A stretch of 20,019 bases of DNA from an uncultured Candidatus Melainabacteria bacterium (GCA_934692295.1 CAKUTL010000027.1:1-20019), one strand, 5' to 3'. Numbered from the stretch's first letter, positions 6,490 through 13,915 are shown. Program-made: numbers and translations. Notes: generated by a model from the sequence alone, not told the origin.

Positions 6490-8071
6490 CGAAAATAAAT
6501 CACCCAGCGTATTAAAAGCCGCATGGATTATAGCAGTAGTAACAATTGTAAGTAAATTAATTGGATTTGTAAGGGATATTATCATTGCGAACTATTATGG
6601 AGCAGCAATGGTTTCTGATGCGTATTATTACGCTTATCAAATTCCATCTCTTTCTTTAATATTGTTAGGCGGAGTTGGAGGCCCTTTCCACAGTGCAACT
6701 GTTGCTATTTTTTCAAAACTCATTCCTAATTTGCAAGAAAAGCCAACAGAACATGTCAATAAACTTTATTCAACTTTTATGACCGCAACGATAATATTCT
6801 TCCTTGCGTTATCAGTAATAATGTTTATTTTCCCAAGACAAATTATGGGGCTAATCATTTCCGGCGGTTCACCTGATATGATAAATCTGGCTGCAACCCA
6901 CTTAAAGATTATGACTCCACTACTTGTAATTGGTGGAATTGTCGGTATTTATTATGGAATTTTGATTATCTATAGGCAATTTATGCTGCCCAATTTATCA
7001 CCGATAATTATGAGTTTAGCAATTATTGGGGTTGTAATAGCTGCTCCAAGTGATCAAAAAGGTTATGCTCTTGCTTGGGCTACAACAATTGGTGCTATTT
7101 TGCAGTTAGTTATTCAATATCCAAATATCAGAAAACTTGGTTACAGATTGAAACCAAATTTTGCATTCACAAACAATCCGGAATTTAAAGAGATTTGCGA
7201 ACTTTTATTCCCTGCGGTATTAAGTTCAACTGTCGGACAAATTCATATTTATGTTGATATGTTTTTTACCTCTTCTATTTCAGAAGGTGCGTGGACTGCG
7301 ATTGGATATGCAAACAGAGTTTTTCAATTCCCTGTTGGAATTTTAGTTACAGCATTTTTAGTTCCTCTATTCCCTATCTTTGCCAAACTTGTTGCCGACA
7401 AAGACTATAACGGAATTAAGAATTATTTTAATAAAGGCGTTGGAGTATTATTCTTTGGTGCAATTCCAATTATCATTGGAATTCTAGTTGTCGGAATGGA
7501 TGCTGTCAGACTTGTATTTGAAAGAGGGCTATTCGACGAAAAAGCAACCTTTATGGTAACAGAAGCATTATGGTTCTTGTCTGTATCAATCATTCCTTAC
7601 GTATTCAGAGATTCAATAACAAGAGTGTATTATTCCTTCAACGATTCAAAAACTCCTTTTGTCGTTGCATTTTCTTCAATCGTTTTGAAACTTGTTCTTA
7701 ACTATATCTTGATTTCAAAAATGCACTTTGGTATTGGTGGAATTACCCTTTCTACATCCCTTGTTACGCTATTCAATGCTTGTGTACTTGGTTTTTTTAT
7801 TACAAAGAAAATGGATATGGATTACAAAAGTCTATTTATAAACTTGTTCAAAATGGTAGTAGCCGGAGCTATTACCGGTGTAATCTGCTATCTATGTGCG
7901 TTTGAATTTGATAAACTTATTCACTTGGCAAAAGTTCCATTTGAAATTATCAAAATAACATTCATTGCAATAGTTTGTATGGTTGTTTATATTCCATTAA
8001 ATTTACTATTCAAAATGGAATATGCGGGTGAATTGTTTAACAGATTATCAGCCAAATTAATAAGAAAATAG
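6473..8071 (+). CDS. murJ: Lipid II flippase MurJ
   Basis: MurJ moves lipid-linked peptidoglycan precursor across the cytoplasmic membrane. The 532-residue protein is almost entirely hydrophobic, consistent with 14 membrane helices of the MATE/MOP superfamily. SKLIGFVRDIIIANYYGA (about 22-39) is the family N-terminal signature with the conserved arginine. PSLSLILLGGVGGPFHSATVAIF follows, and later ANRVFQFPVGILVTAFLVPLFP and VRLVFERGLFDEKAT fit MurJ. The ATG lies inside the end of the SpoIID-like gene with AGGA just upstream (GGCAGGAATAAATG), so it is translated from the same message. Both neighbours in this pair act on the cell wall. Confidence 0.95.
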   Translation: MSTATNENKSPSVLKAAWIIAVVTIVSKLIGFVRDIIIANYYGAAMVSDAYYYAYQIPSLSLILLGGVGGPFHSATVAIFSKLIPNLQEKPTEHVNKLYSTFMTATIIFFLALSVIMFIFPRQIMGLIISGGSPDMINLAATHLKIMTPLLVIGGIVGIYYGILIIYRQFMLPNLSPIIMSLAIIGVVIAAPSDQKGYALAWATTIGAILQLVIQYPNIRKLGYRLKPNFAFTNNPEFKEICELLFPAVLSSTVGQIHIYVDMFFTSSISEGAWTAIGYANRVFQFPVGILVTAFLVPLFPIFAKLVADKDYNGIKNYFNKGVGVLFFGAIPIIIGILVVGMDAVRLVFERGLFDEKATFMVTEALWFLSVSIIPYVFRDSITRVYYSFNDSKTPFVVAFSSIVLKLVLNYILISKMHFGIGGITLSTSLVTLFNACVLGFFITKKMDMDYKSLFINLFKMVVAGAITGVICYLCAFEFDKLIHLAKVPFEIIKITFIAIVCMVVYIPLNLLFKMEYAGELFNRLSAKLIRK

Positions 8072-8098
8072 AGCAATTTTATTTAATTCAACTCGAGT

Positions 8099-8104
8099 TA
8101 TTAT
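8099..8104 (+). promoter_or_regulatory. Candidate internal -10 (leaderless) with adjoining palindrome
   Basis: TATTAT is followed by TTTTAT and then the ATG at 8111, the same 6-nt geometry as other genes here. The 10-bp palindrome AACTCGAGTT (8090-8099) touches the hexamer and could be an operator. The gene may therefore be transcribed separately from murJ. Confidence 0.35.
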
Positions 8105-8110
8105 TTTTAT

Positions 8111-8482
8111 ATGCAATTAAAAGTTAAACAAAATCTGGGACAAGATAAGGTTATTTTAACCTACAAATCAACACCAACAAAACCAAACCACACCCCAAAC
8201 TATATAATTAAAAAAGATAAAGCGGATGAATTTATAAAAAAATATAATTCCCAAGATAGAAATTTATCAAAATTTTCTGTCTTACTAACAATGATAACTT
8301 CCGCAACTGCCGGAATATTTTCCATAGAACAAATACACCCCTACAAAAGTAAATTTAATATTTTTAAACCATTGTTATACATTTCAGGGGGAATAATAAC
8401 AGGTTTATTAGCATCATCTATTATTTCTTCAAAAATAAAAAATAACTTGATGGATAAATATGATGTTATAAAATACAAATAA
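8111..8482 (+). CDS. Unrecognised small membrane protein (two predicted helices)
   Basis: The 123-residue protein matches no family I recognise. The first 50 residues are polar and lysine-rich. A hydrophobic stretch at about 55-71 (FSVLLTMITSATAGIF) and a second at about 87-106 (PLLYISGGIITGLLASSII) suggest two membrane helices, with a short basic tail. It begins 39 bp after murJ and has no Shine-Dalgarno. A -10-like TATTAT ends 6 nt before the ATG. It is followed after 14 bp by another small membrane protein, so the two probably work in the same place. Confidence 0.6.
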   Translation: MQLKVKQNLGQDKVILTYKSTPTKPNHTPNYIIKKDKADEFIKKYNSQDRNLSKFSVLLTMITSATAGIFSIEQIHPYKSKFNIFKPLLYISGGIITGLLASSIISSKIKNNLMDKYDVIKYK

Positions 8483-8496
8483 GCTAATGGAGAAGT

Positions 8497-8958
8497 ATGA
8501 AAAATTTATCAAAAGTAAACACGGAAGAACGTCCACAGATGATTATTCTCGGAGTTTTAACTCTATATTTTCTAATTTGCGGATTTATTTTATATTTAAA
8601 CCTTTTACATAGAATCGTTTTATCCACAACTCTCATTTCTTGTGGAATTTTTACAATACTCTACCTCCCTCAATTTTTAATTCTCAAAAAATTGAAAAAC
8701 AAAGATAAAATTAAAATTATTGATAATTTTCTTCTGATAAATGGAATTGGAATTGCATTTGCAGATATTGTAGATTTTAAAGTTAGTGAACATAAACCCA
8801 AAGTCGTATTCTTCTTTAATAACAGAATGATTGTATTTAAAGAAGCAATTTTCCACATTAGAACAAATGTCGAAGAATTTCATTTCAACGTAATTGGGAC
8901 AGAAAAAATTCAATTGCTTAAACAATATTTAGAAAACACAATTGAAAATAGGGATTAA
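8497..8958 (+). CDS. Unrecognised membrane protein with two N-terminal helices and a PH-like cytosolic part
   Basis: The 153-residue protein has two close hydrophobic stretches (about 16-35 and 40-62), then a soluble beta-rich segment running from KIKIIDNFLLINGIGIAFADIVDFKV to a final helix (EKIQLLKQYLEN). This order, membrane hairpin followed by a small beta domain with a C-terminal helix, resembles bacterial PH-domain/YcxB-type proteins, but the assignment is structural guesswork. GGAG lies a few bases before the ATG, so it is translated from a leader or from the upstream gene's message. Its TAA overlaps the stop codon of convergent comM. Confidence 0.6.
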   Translation: MKNLSKVNTEERPQMIILGVLTLYFLICGFILYLNLLHRIVLSTTLISCGIFTILYLPQFLILKKLKNKDKIKIIDNFLLINGIGIAFADIVDFKVSEHKPKVVFFFNNRMIVFKEAIFHIRTNVEEFHFNVIGTEKIQLLKQYLENTIENRD

Positions 8959-10493
8959 GAAATAGGAATATCAACGCCCATACGATATTGCAAGGCTTGC
9001 ATAACATGAATTTGTCCAATATCTTTAACTCCATCCAAGTCAGCAAGAGTTCTTGCAAGTTTTAATATCCTGTCATATCTTCTTCCTGAGAGTTGATATT
9101 TTACAATTGCAACTTTTAATAGGCTTTGGGATTGCTCATCAACCTTGCAATATTTTTTGATAAGTTTAGAAGTCAATTCGGAATTAGTAAAAATTCCATC
9201 ATCTTTATATCGCTCTAACTGAATTTCACGAGCTTTTATTACACGCCTTCTAATTGTAGCAGAATCCTCTTCTTTTACAGTTGAATTTAAAAGTTCTTCA
9301 GGAGTAAGACGAGGAACATCAATTTGTAAATCTATCCTATCTAATAACGGCCCCGATAGTTTTCCTAAATATCTGCTAATTTGAAAATCTGAACATGTAC
9401 AATGCTTTTCCTTATCTCCCAAATATCCACAAGGACAAGGATTCATCGCACCTAACAATATAAATTTGGCAGGATATTTTATTGAATGAGTGGCACGAGA
9501 AATTACAATTTCTCCATCCTCCAACGGCTGACGCAAAACCTCTAATACAGCACGAGGGAACTCTACCATCTCATCTAAAAATAAAACTCCACGATGTGCA
9601 AGAGTAATTTCTCCTGGTTTAGGATTACTTCCCCCTCCAATAATTCCATTTGCGGATGCGGTATGATGAACAGCCCTAAACGGTCGTTTAGACATCAACG
9701 GTTCTTCTTGAGATAACAAACCGCAAATACTATAAATCTTTGTCAATTCTAAGGCTTCCGGAAGTGTTAGGGGAGGCAGAATTGAAGGAAAACACTTAGC
9801 CATCAATGTTTTACCAGACCCAGGAGAACCAACCATCAACATATTATGTCCGCCGGCAGCTGCAATTTCAAGAGCCTTTTTAGCTTTTTGTTGTCCTTTT
9901 ACATCTTTAAAATCATATTTATATTCAACTTCTGACTGAGAAGTCAAATAAGCGTGAACATCAATTTTCAATGGTAAAATTTTTGTTTCAATAAAATGAT
10001 TTACAACATCGGTTAAATGTCCCGCTGGATAAATATTAACCCCATCAATTAAAGCCGCTTCTTTCGCATTGGATTTTGGAACAACAATATCAACAATACC
10101 TGCTTCTTTTAGCCCTAAAACGAGCGGGAGAACCCCATTTACCCCTCTAATTAAACCGTCAAGAGCAAGTTCTCCAATAAAAGCATAATTTTTTATCTTT
10201 TCCCAATCAAGAACTTCTTCTTCTGTAAGAATTCCGATTGCTATAGGCAAATCAAAACCAGTACCGGCTTTTTTCACATCTGCGGGAGCTAAATTAATTA
10301 CAACTTTTTTAGATGGGAAAGTATAACCCGAATTTTTTATGGCAGATTTTACCCTATCACGAGCTTCATTTACGGCAGTATCAGGAAGTCCAACAATTGA
10401 CATTCCCGGAAGAGAATTCACAACATCCGTTTCTACCAAAACTTCGTAAGCATTTAATCCGATAACTGTTCCTGATTTAACCCTATTAACCAT
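8955..10493 (-). CDS. comM: ComM/YifB-family AAA+ ATPase (Mg chelatase-like)
   Basis: The 512-residue protein matches the whole family. The N-terminal Lon-protease-like domain (about 1-170) has GLPDTAVNEARDRVKSA. The AAA+ domain has GSPGSGKT (Walker A, 222-229) and VLFLDE (Walker B, 303-308). A cysteine cluster (CPCG 353-356, C365, C367) precedes the sensor-2 region with GPLLDRIDL, and a C-terminal helical Mg-chelatase domain follows. In naturally transformable bacteria ComM is a hexameric helicase that drives branch migration during integration of incoming DNA; elsewhere its role is less certain. The start is fixed by a CATATG junction and an extended -10 (TGTTATACT) 6 nt upstream, with no Shine-Dalgarno. 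It is divergent from the M16-like gene. Confidence 0.93.
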   Translation of the reverse strand: MVNRVKSGTVIGLNAYEVLVETDVVNSLPGMSIVGLPDTAVNEARDRVKSAIKNSGYTFPSKKVVINLAPADVKKAGTGFDLPIAIGILTEEEVLDWEKIKNYAFIGELALDGLIRGVNGVLPLVLGLKEAGIVDIVVPKSNAKEAALIDGVNIYPAGHLTDVVNHFIETKILPLKIDVHAYLTSQSEVEYKYDFKDVKGQQKAKKALEIAAAGGHNMLMVGSPGSGKTLMAKCFPSILPPLTLPEALELTKIYSICGLLSQEEPLMSKRPFRAVHHTASANGIIGGGSNPKPGEITLAHRGVLFLDEMVEFPRAVLEVLRQPLEDGEIVISRATHSIKYPAKFILLGAMNPCPCGYLGDKEKHCTCSDFQISRYLGKLSGPLLDRIDLQIDVPRLTPEELLNSTVKEEDSATIRRRVIKAREIQLERYKDDGIFTNSELTSKLIKKYCKVDEQSQSLLKVAIVKYQLSGRRYDRILKLARTLADLDGVKDIGQIHVMQALQYRMGVDIPIS

Positions 10494-10499
10494 ATGGCT

Positions 10500-10508
10500 A
10501 GTATAACA
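10500..10508 (-). promoter_or_regulatory. Extended -10 promoter of comM, leaderless start predicted
   Basis: TG-T-TATACT, then AGCCAT, then the comM ATG. It forms one arm of a 7-bp inverted repeat (TAACACG 10504-10510 / CGTGTTA 10541-10547) with the divergent M16-like promoter. Confidence 0.5.
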
Positions 10509-10522
10509 CGAAAGATTATAAT

Positions 10523-10551
10523 TTGTATTTTAGCTAAAATCGTGTTAAAAT
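10523..10551 (+). promoter_or_regulatory. Promoter of the M16-like gene
   Basis: TTGTAT, a 17-nt spacer, then TAAAAT preceded by TG-T (extended -10). Transcription would begin near 10558 and give a leader of about 20 nt containing the GAAGG ribosome binding site. This contrasts with the leaderless genes. Confidence 0.6.
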
Positions 10552-10577
10552 GTTGCAATATAAGAGAGAGTGAAGGT

Positions 10578-11792
10578 ATGGCAAAAGAAATTTCAACACT
10601 TAAAAATAAAATCGAATATATCTATAAAAAGAATGACAATACACCTAGAATAGCATTGTGCTTTAATCTTTCAGTAAATGAGCCTGAAAAAACTCCTGGG
10701 ATTTATTCTTTGATGGCAAGACTTTTATGCCAAGGGACAAAAAACTATTCCTCAGAAGAATTAGCAAACGAGTTCGAAAAATATGCAATCGATTTTTCAA
10801 GTGAAATTTTTCCAAATTATTTGAGGTTAAAATTTGTTTGCCTTAATGAAGATTTTTCAAAAGCTGTAGAATTGATGAATGAAGTAATCACAAATTCTAC
10901 ATTTGAAGAATTTGAAAAAGAAAGAATTAAATTAAAAGGAGAAATTACCGCAGAACTAGATTCTCCTAGAACGCTTGCAATGGATGCTTATTGTAGTGCG
11001 ATGTTTGAAAATCACTACTACGGCACATCTTTAACAATTGCTCTTAAAAATCTTGATAATATTACAAAAGAAGATGTAATTGATGCTTATAACCAAATTA
11101 TGAATAACAGCAAAAAAAGTCTTGCAATCGTTGGGGCATTAAGCAAAGAGGATGTAATTCCTCAAATTGAAAATACAATTGGAGAATTACCGGAATCTGT
11201 TAATGGTAATTTTAAAATTGAAAAACCGGAATTAAAAGAAAGAAAAGAAGTAGAACTTCACAAGGATAATCTTAATCAAGCACATATAATCAAAGGTTGG
11301 CAAGTTCCAACATTCGGAACAGAAGAATACCCAGCACTTGTTTTATTAAATATTATCTTAGGAGCTTGTGGATTGTCTTCAAGATTATTCCTAGAACTTC
11401 GAGATAAAAAAGGTCTTGCGTATGTTGTAAGAAGTTCTTATGAAACATTTAAACTCGCCGCAAACTTCATGATTTATATTGCGACAGAACCTAAAAACAT
11501 TGAAGTTTCCCTAAAAGGTTTCAATGAAGAAATAGAAAAAATCAAAACAATTCCTGTTTCAGAACAAGAACTTAACGATGCTAAAAATAACCTTATCGGA
11601 AAATGTGCATTCATTGAAGAAACAAATATTCAACAGGCTTGCGGATATGCCAAATATGGTGTTCTTGGTTTAGGTTTTGACTATTCTGAAAGAATGAAAG
11701 AAAGTGTTAAAAAAGTTACACCTGAACAAATCTTGAATTGTGCAAAAAAATGCTTCACAGATATTTATGTAACTTCTATTATCAAACCATAA
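10578..11792 (+). CDS. M16-family (insulinase-like) protein lacking the zinc motif, probably non-catalytic
   Basis: The start at 10578 is chosen because the promoter and GAAGG sit just upstream and the family begins MAKEISTLKNKIEYIYKKN; earlier in-frame codons lie over the promoter. The 404-residue product has both halves of an M16B subunit. The N-half has the PGIYSLMARLLCQGT strand-helix and the C-half ends with GLSSRLFLELRDKKGLAYVV. Active family members have HxxEH just before the GT (HFLEHMLFKGT); here those three positions are S44, A47 and R48, so zinc binding and peptidase activity should be lost. Inactive M16 subunits normally pair with an active one, as in mitochondrial processing peptidase, but no partner is in this window. 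It is followed on the same strand by an OmpA-like protein. Confidence 0.88.
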   Translation: MAKEISTLKNKIEYIYKKNDNTPRIALCFNLSVNEPEKTPGIYSLMARLLCQGTKNYSSEELANEFEKYAIDFSSEIFPNYLRLKFVCLNEDFSKAVELMNEVITNSTFEEFEKERIKLKGEITAELDSPRTLAMDAYCSAMFENHYYGTSLTIALKNLDNITKEDVIDAYNQIMNNSKKSLAIVGALSKEDVIPQIENTIGELPESVNGNFKIEKPELKERKEVELHKDNLNQAHIIKGWQVPTFGTEEYPALVLLNIILGACGLSSRLFLELRDKKGLAYVVRSSYETFKLAANFMIYIATEPKNIEVSLKGFNEEIEKIKTIPVSEQELNDAKNNLIGKCAFIEETNIQQACGYAKYGVLGLGFDYSERMKESVKKVTPEQILNCAKKCFTDIYVTSIIKP

Positions 11793-11814
11793 CACAATTA
11801 GCTAATAGTTTTTT

Positions 11815-11846
11815 CTCTCAAAATTTTAAATAATTCTTTTGAGAGG
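11815..11846 (+). promoter_or_regulatory. Hairpin covering the ribosome binding site of the OmpA-like gene
   Basis: CTCTCAAAA (11815-11823) and TTTTGAGAG (11837-11845) are a perfect 9-bp inverted repeat with a 13-nt loop. The 3' arm contains GAGAG of the GAGAGG Shine-Dalgarno (11841-11846), so folding would hide it. This may be a thermometer-like or RNA-controlled switch; ligand and trigger are unknown. Confidence 0.5.
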
Positions 11847-11854
11847 ATTATAAA

Positions 11855-12406
11855 GTGAAAAACAAATTCAAAAGAATTACATATAGTATTTTTTTAGTAA
11901 TCCTTTTGAGTTTAAGTATGCAAGTCAATGCAACAGAGCATAAACTTGCCACAACGATTTATTCCCAACAAACAAATGATATAGAAACTATTTTTAAAAA
12001 TAGCTTATTTCCTTTTGAAAGTATTATCTATTCAATTACCCCTCAAGGATTGATTATAAGCATCGATAGCAATTTATTTTTCTCCGAAAGTCAAATAGAA
12101 TTATTAAATACTGGAAAAATCTTTCTCAATAAAATTGCAAACGCTTTGAACCAAATTCCCAATAACCTTGTTATAGAGGTAAACTCAGATAAGGCAAATT
12201 GTTCAAATGAAATGCAAAACTGGGAATTAACAACAATTCAAGCAGGACAAATCGCTAAATATCTTATTATCCAAGAAAAAATTAGCCCAAATCGAGTACA
12301 AGCAATAGGCTTTGGCGAAATTAGTCCCAATTTACCAAAAGAAATCACTTTTCCTAATAGAATAGATTTTATAATTTTAAATTATGAAATCATTCCGCAA
12401 AACTAA
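11855..12406 (+). CDS. Exported OmpA/MotB-like C-terminal-domain protein
   Basis: The 183-residue protein starts with GTG behind GAGAGG (spacing 8). It has a basic N-terminus and a hydrophobic core ending at MQVNA (cleavage near residue 26), a signal peptide without the lipobox cysteine. The rest matches the OmpA-like peptidoglycan-binding fold: GLIISIDSNLFFSESQIEL, LVIEVNSDK where classic members have GHTD, NWELTTIQAGQIAKYL, RVQAIGFGE and NRIDFIIL. The usual arginine after the NWELS motif (RA) is replaced by QA, and the GHTD aspartate region is altered, so binding to diaminopimelate may differ. It would sit in the periplasm against the cell wall. Its TAA overlaps the stop of the convergent sigma-factor gene. 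Confidence 0.78.
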   Translation: MKNKFKRITYSIFLVILLSLSMQVNATEHKLATTIYSQQTNDIETIFKNSLFPFESIIYSITPQGLIISIDSNLFFSESQIELLNTGKIFLNKIANALNQIPNNLVIEVNSDKANCSNEMQNWELTTIQAGQIAKYLIIQEKISPNRVQAIGFGEISPNLPKEITFPNRIDFIILNYEIIPQN

Positions 12407-13227
12407 ACAATCGCTTTTTGCAAACGAGAGCTGCGATTTTCGTTAAGAATATTTTTCAACTTCATAATACCTTGAGCATGAAGCTGACAAACTCTTGATT
12501 CAGACATTCCCAAAGTTTCACCAATTTCCTTCATCGTCATATTTTCTTGGTAGTAAAGAACCATCAAAACTCTTTCTCTTTCAGGAAGTCGTTGCAATGC
12601 TCTTTGCAAATCGTTTTTAACACTCTTTTCTTCCATTCGTTCTTGAGGTGTTAATTTGTTAGAATCTTCGACAGTATCAATAATTTCCATACTATCCTCA
12701 GAACTACCACGCTTATCGTAAATTGAAGTTACAGTAATATCTTCAGAAATAATTTGATTAACTTTTTCCACATCCATATCTAAATAATTTGCGATTTCAG
12801 AAGATGTAGGAACTCTGCCTAATTCTTGTTTCAAAATTTCTGTAGCTTGTTTAATATCTTTGATTTTCTTTCTTACTGTACGTGGCAAAAAGTCTTGAGC
12901 TCTAATTTTATCTAAAATTGCACCACGAATTCTGATAAGAGCATATGTTTCAAATCTTGTATTATGTTGAGGAGAAAAGCGTTCAACAGCATTGATTAAA
13001 CCTTCAACACCATAACCGGCAATATCTTCAACCGAAATTGTTGCAGGAAGAGAAACCCTTACACGTCCAACAGCGTAACGAACAAGATAAATATATTGTA
13101 CGATAATTTCATCTCTTGCATGTTTATTTGATTTGTCAGCAAGATATTTTTCCCACAATCTTGTGAGTTCATCTTCTGATAAACGTTTTATGCTATTGTA
13201 AGAGGAAAAATCAAAATTCTGTTCCAT
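12403..13227 (-). CDS. Sigma-28-family RNA polymerase sigma factor (FliA/SigD/WhiG type)
   Basis: The 274-residue protein has sigma regions 2 (about 40-110, including SVEDIAGYGVEGLINAVERF and RFETYALIRIRGAILDKIR), 3 (112-190, beginning LPRTVRKKIKDI) and 4 (205-265, with MTMKEIGETLGMSESRVCQLHAQG as the -35 binding helix-turn-helix). It lacks region 1.1. The DFLPRTVRKK junction and the overall length are typical of FliA/SigD/WhiG rather than of primary sigma factors. The ATG at 13227 is preferred to a TTG 12 nt upstream, which would place the likely Shine-Dalgarno inside the gene. No flagellar or anti-sigma (FlgM) gene is in the window. A candidate target promoter is at 15963-15991. Confidence 0.9.
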   Translation of the reverse strand: MEQNFDFSSYNSIKRLSEDELTRLWEKYLADKSNKHARDEIIVQYIYLVRYAVGRVRVSLPATISVEDIAGYGVEGLINAVERFSPQHNTRFETYALIRIRGAILDKIRAQDFLPRTVRKKIKDIKQATEILKQELGRVPTSSEIANYLDMDVEKVNQIISEDITVTSIYDKRGSSEDSMEIIDTVEDSNKLTPQERMEEKSVKNDLQRALQRLPERERVLMVLYYQENMTMKEIGETLGMSESRVCQLHAQGIMKLKNILNENRSSRLQKAIV

Positions 13228-13422
13228 TAACCTGCCCAATTCCTTATTTATTACATATCTATTCTATAATATTACAATTTATTAACATCATTTAAAAAGA
13301 TGAAAACATCACTTATTTATTAAAGGTTTTCTAATACATGTAGTCGAAGAATAAGAATTGGCATGCTATTTCAAACTATAAAATCAGGTTAAAATACAAT
13401 ATTTATAAGGAAATTCCTGAAC

Positions 13423-13458
13423 AAAAAAACGGAACACCATGACCGGTATTCCGTTTTT
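13423..13458 (-). terminator. Rho-independent terminator after the small secreted protein gene (bidirectional)
   Basis: ACGGAA (13429-13434) and TTCCGT (13449-13454) form a stem extended by ACC/GGT across one mismatch. On the minus strand it is followed by seven T, and on the plus strand by five T. It sits directly downstream of the leftward gene at 13481. The rest of 13240-13422 shows no gene. Confidence 0.8.
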
Positions 13459-13480
13459 AAGATACAAATGTTATTACTTA

Positions 13481-13831
13481 TTAGAAGTAAGATTTTGTTC
13501 CTTTCCCACCTGGATTCCAATAAGAGTTACCTTGGCTCATTTGTTTAGTACGAATTCTAACTCTTGGTTGGCGTTTTTCCGGAACCGGTTTACCTTCTGC
13601 TGCGGCATTTTGAGGAACCATGTTTGCTCCTAATTGAGGTGTATATGTAGCTTCATAAACACCGTTTGTTCCTTGAACAGTAACTTGTGGAGCATTAGTT
13701 GTTCCACGAGTTGTTGTTGGAACGGTATTAACTAACTCAGATGGAGTTAGCGGGTCTAACAATAATGGTTCTGCTGCAAATGTTGCTCCAGAGAATGAAA
13801 TTAATGTTACTAATAATACTAATTTTTTCAT
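13481..13831 (-). CDS. Small exported protein of unknown function
   Basis: The start at 13831 is chosen because CAGGAG lies 8 nt upstream and MKKLVLLVTLISFSGATFAAE is a textbook signal peptide (cleavage after AFA or ATFA near residue 19); the in-frame extension upstream covers the promoter. The mature part, about 97 residues, is low-complexity: rich in Thr, Pro, Gly, Asn, Gln and Val, with a basic stretch (KRQPRVRIRTKQ) and a tail NPGGKGTKSYF. No family is recognised and there are no cysteines, so it is not a lipoprotein. The strong promoter, good ribosome binding site and strong terminator suggest an abundant periplasmic or surface protein expressed as a single gene. Confidence 0.7.
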   Translation of the reverse strand: MKKLVLLVTLISFSGATFAAEPLLLDPLTPSELVNTVPTTTRGTTNAPQVTVQGTNGVYEATYTPQLGANMVPQNAAAEGKPVPEKRQPRVRIRTKQMSQGNSYWNPGGKGTKSYF

Positions 13832-13868
13832 TTTATGACTCCTGTTTTGTATTTTTCTTATTAATATA

Positions 13869-13897
13869 CTTATATAACGTATTTGTATAAAAATCAA
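13869..13897 (-). promoter_or_regulatory. Sigma-70-type promoter of the small exported protein
   Basis: On the minus strand this is TTGATT, a 17-nt spacer, then TATAAG. Transcription would start near 13862 and give a leader of about 30 nt with CAGGAG. It is divergent from and close to the lipA promoter. Confidence 0.55.
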
Positions 13898-13915
13898 ACA
13901 AAAATTAATTTGTTA

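Noticed and set aside
11798..11807. ATTAGCTAAT palindrome followed by a T run after the M16-like gene, as a terminator
   Set aside because: The stem is nearly all A/T with no loop, too weak to terminate; the stronger hairpin is the one at 11815-11845.
13439..13633. Rightward frame opposite the small exported protein
   Set aside because: It begins inside the terminator hairpin and runs antisense to a gene with a clear signal peptide and ribosome binding site.
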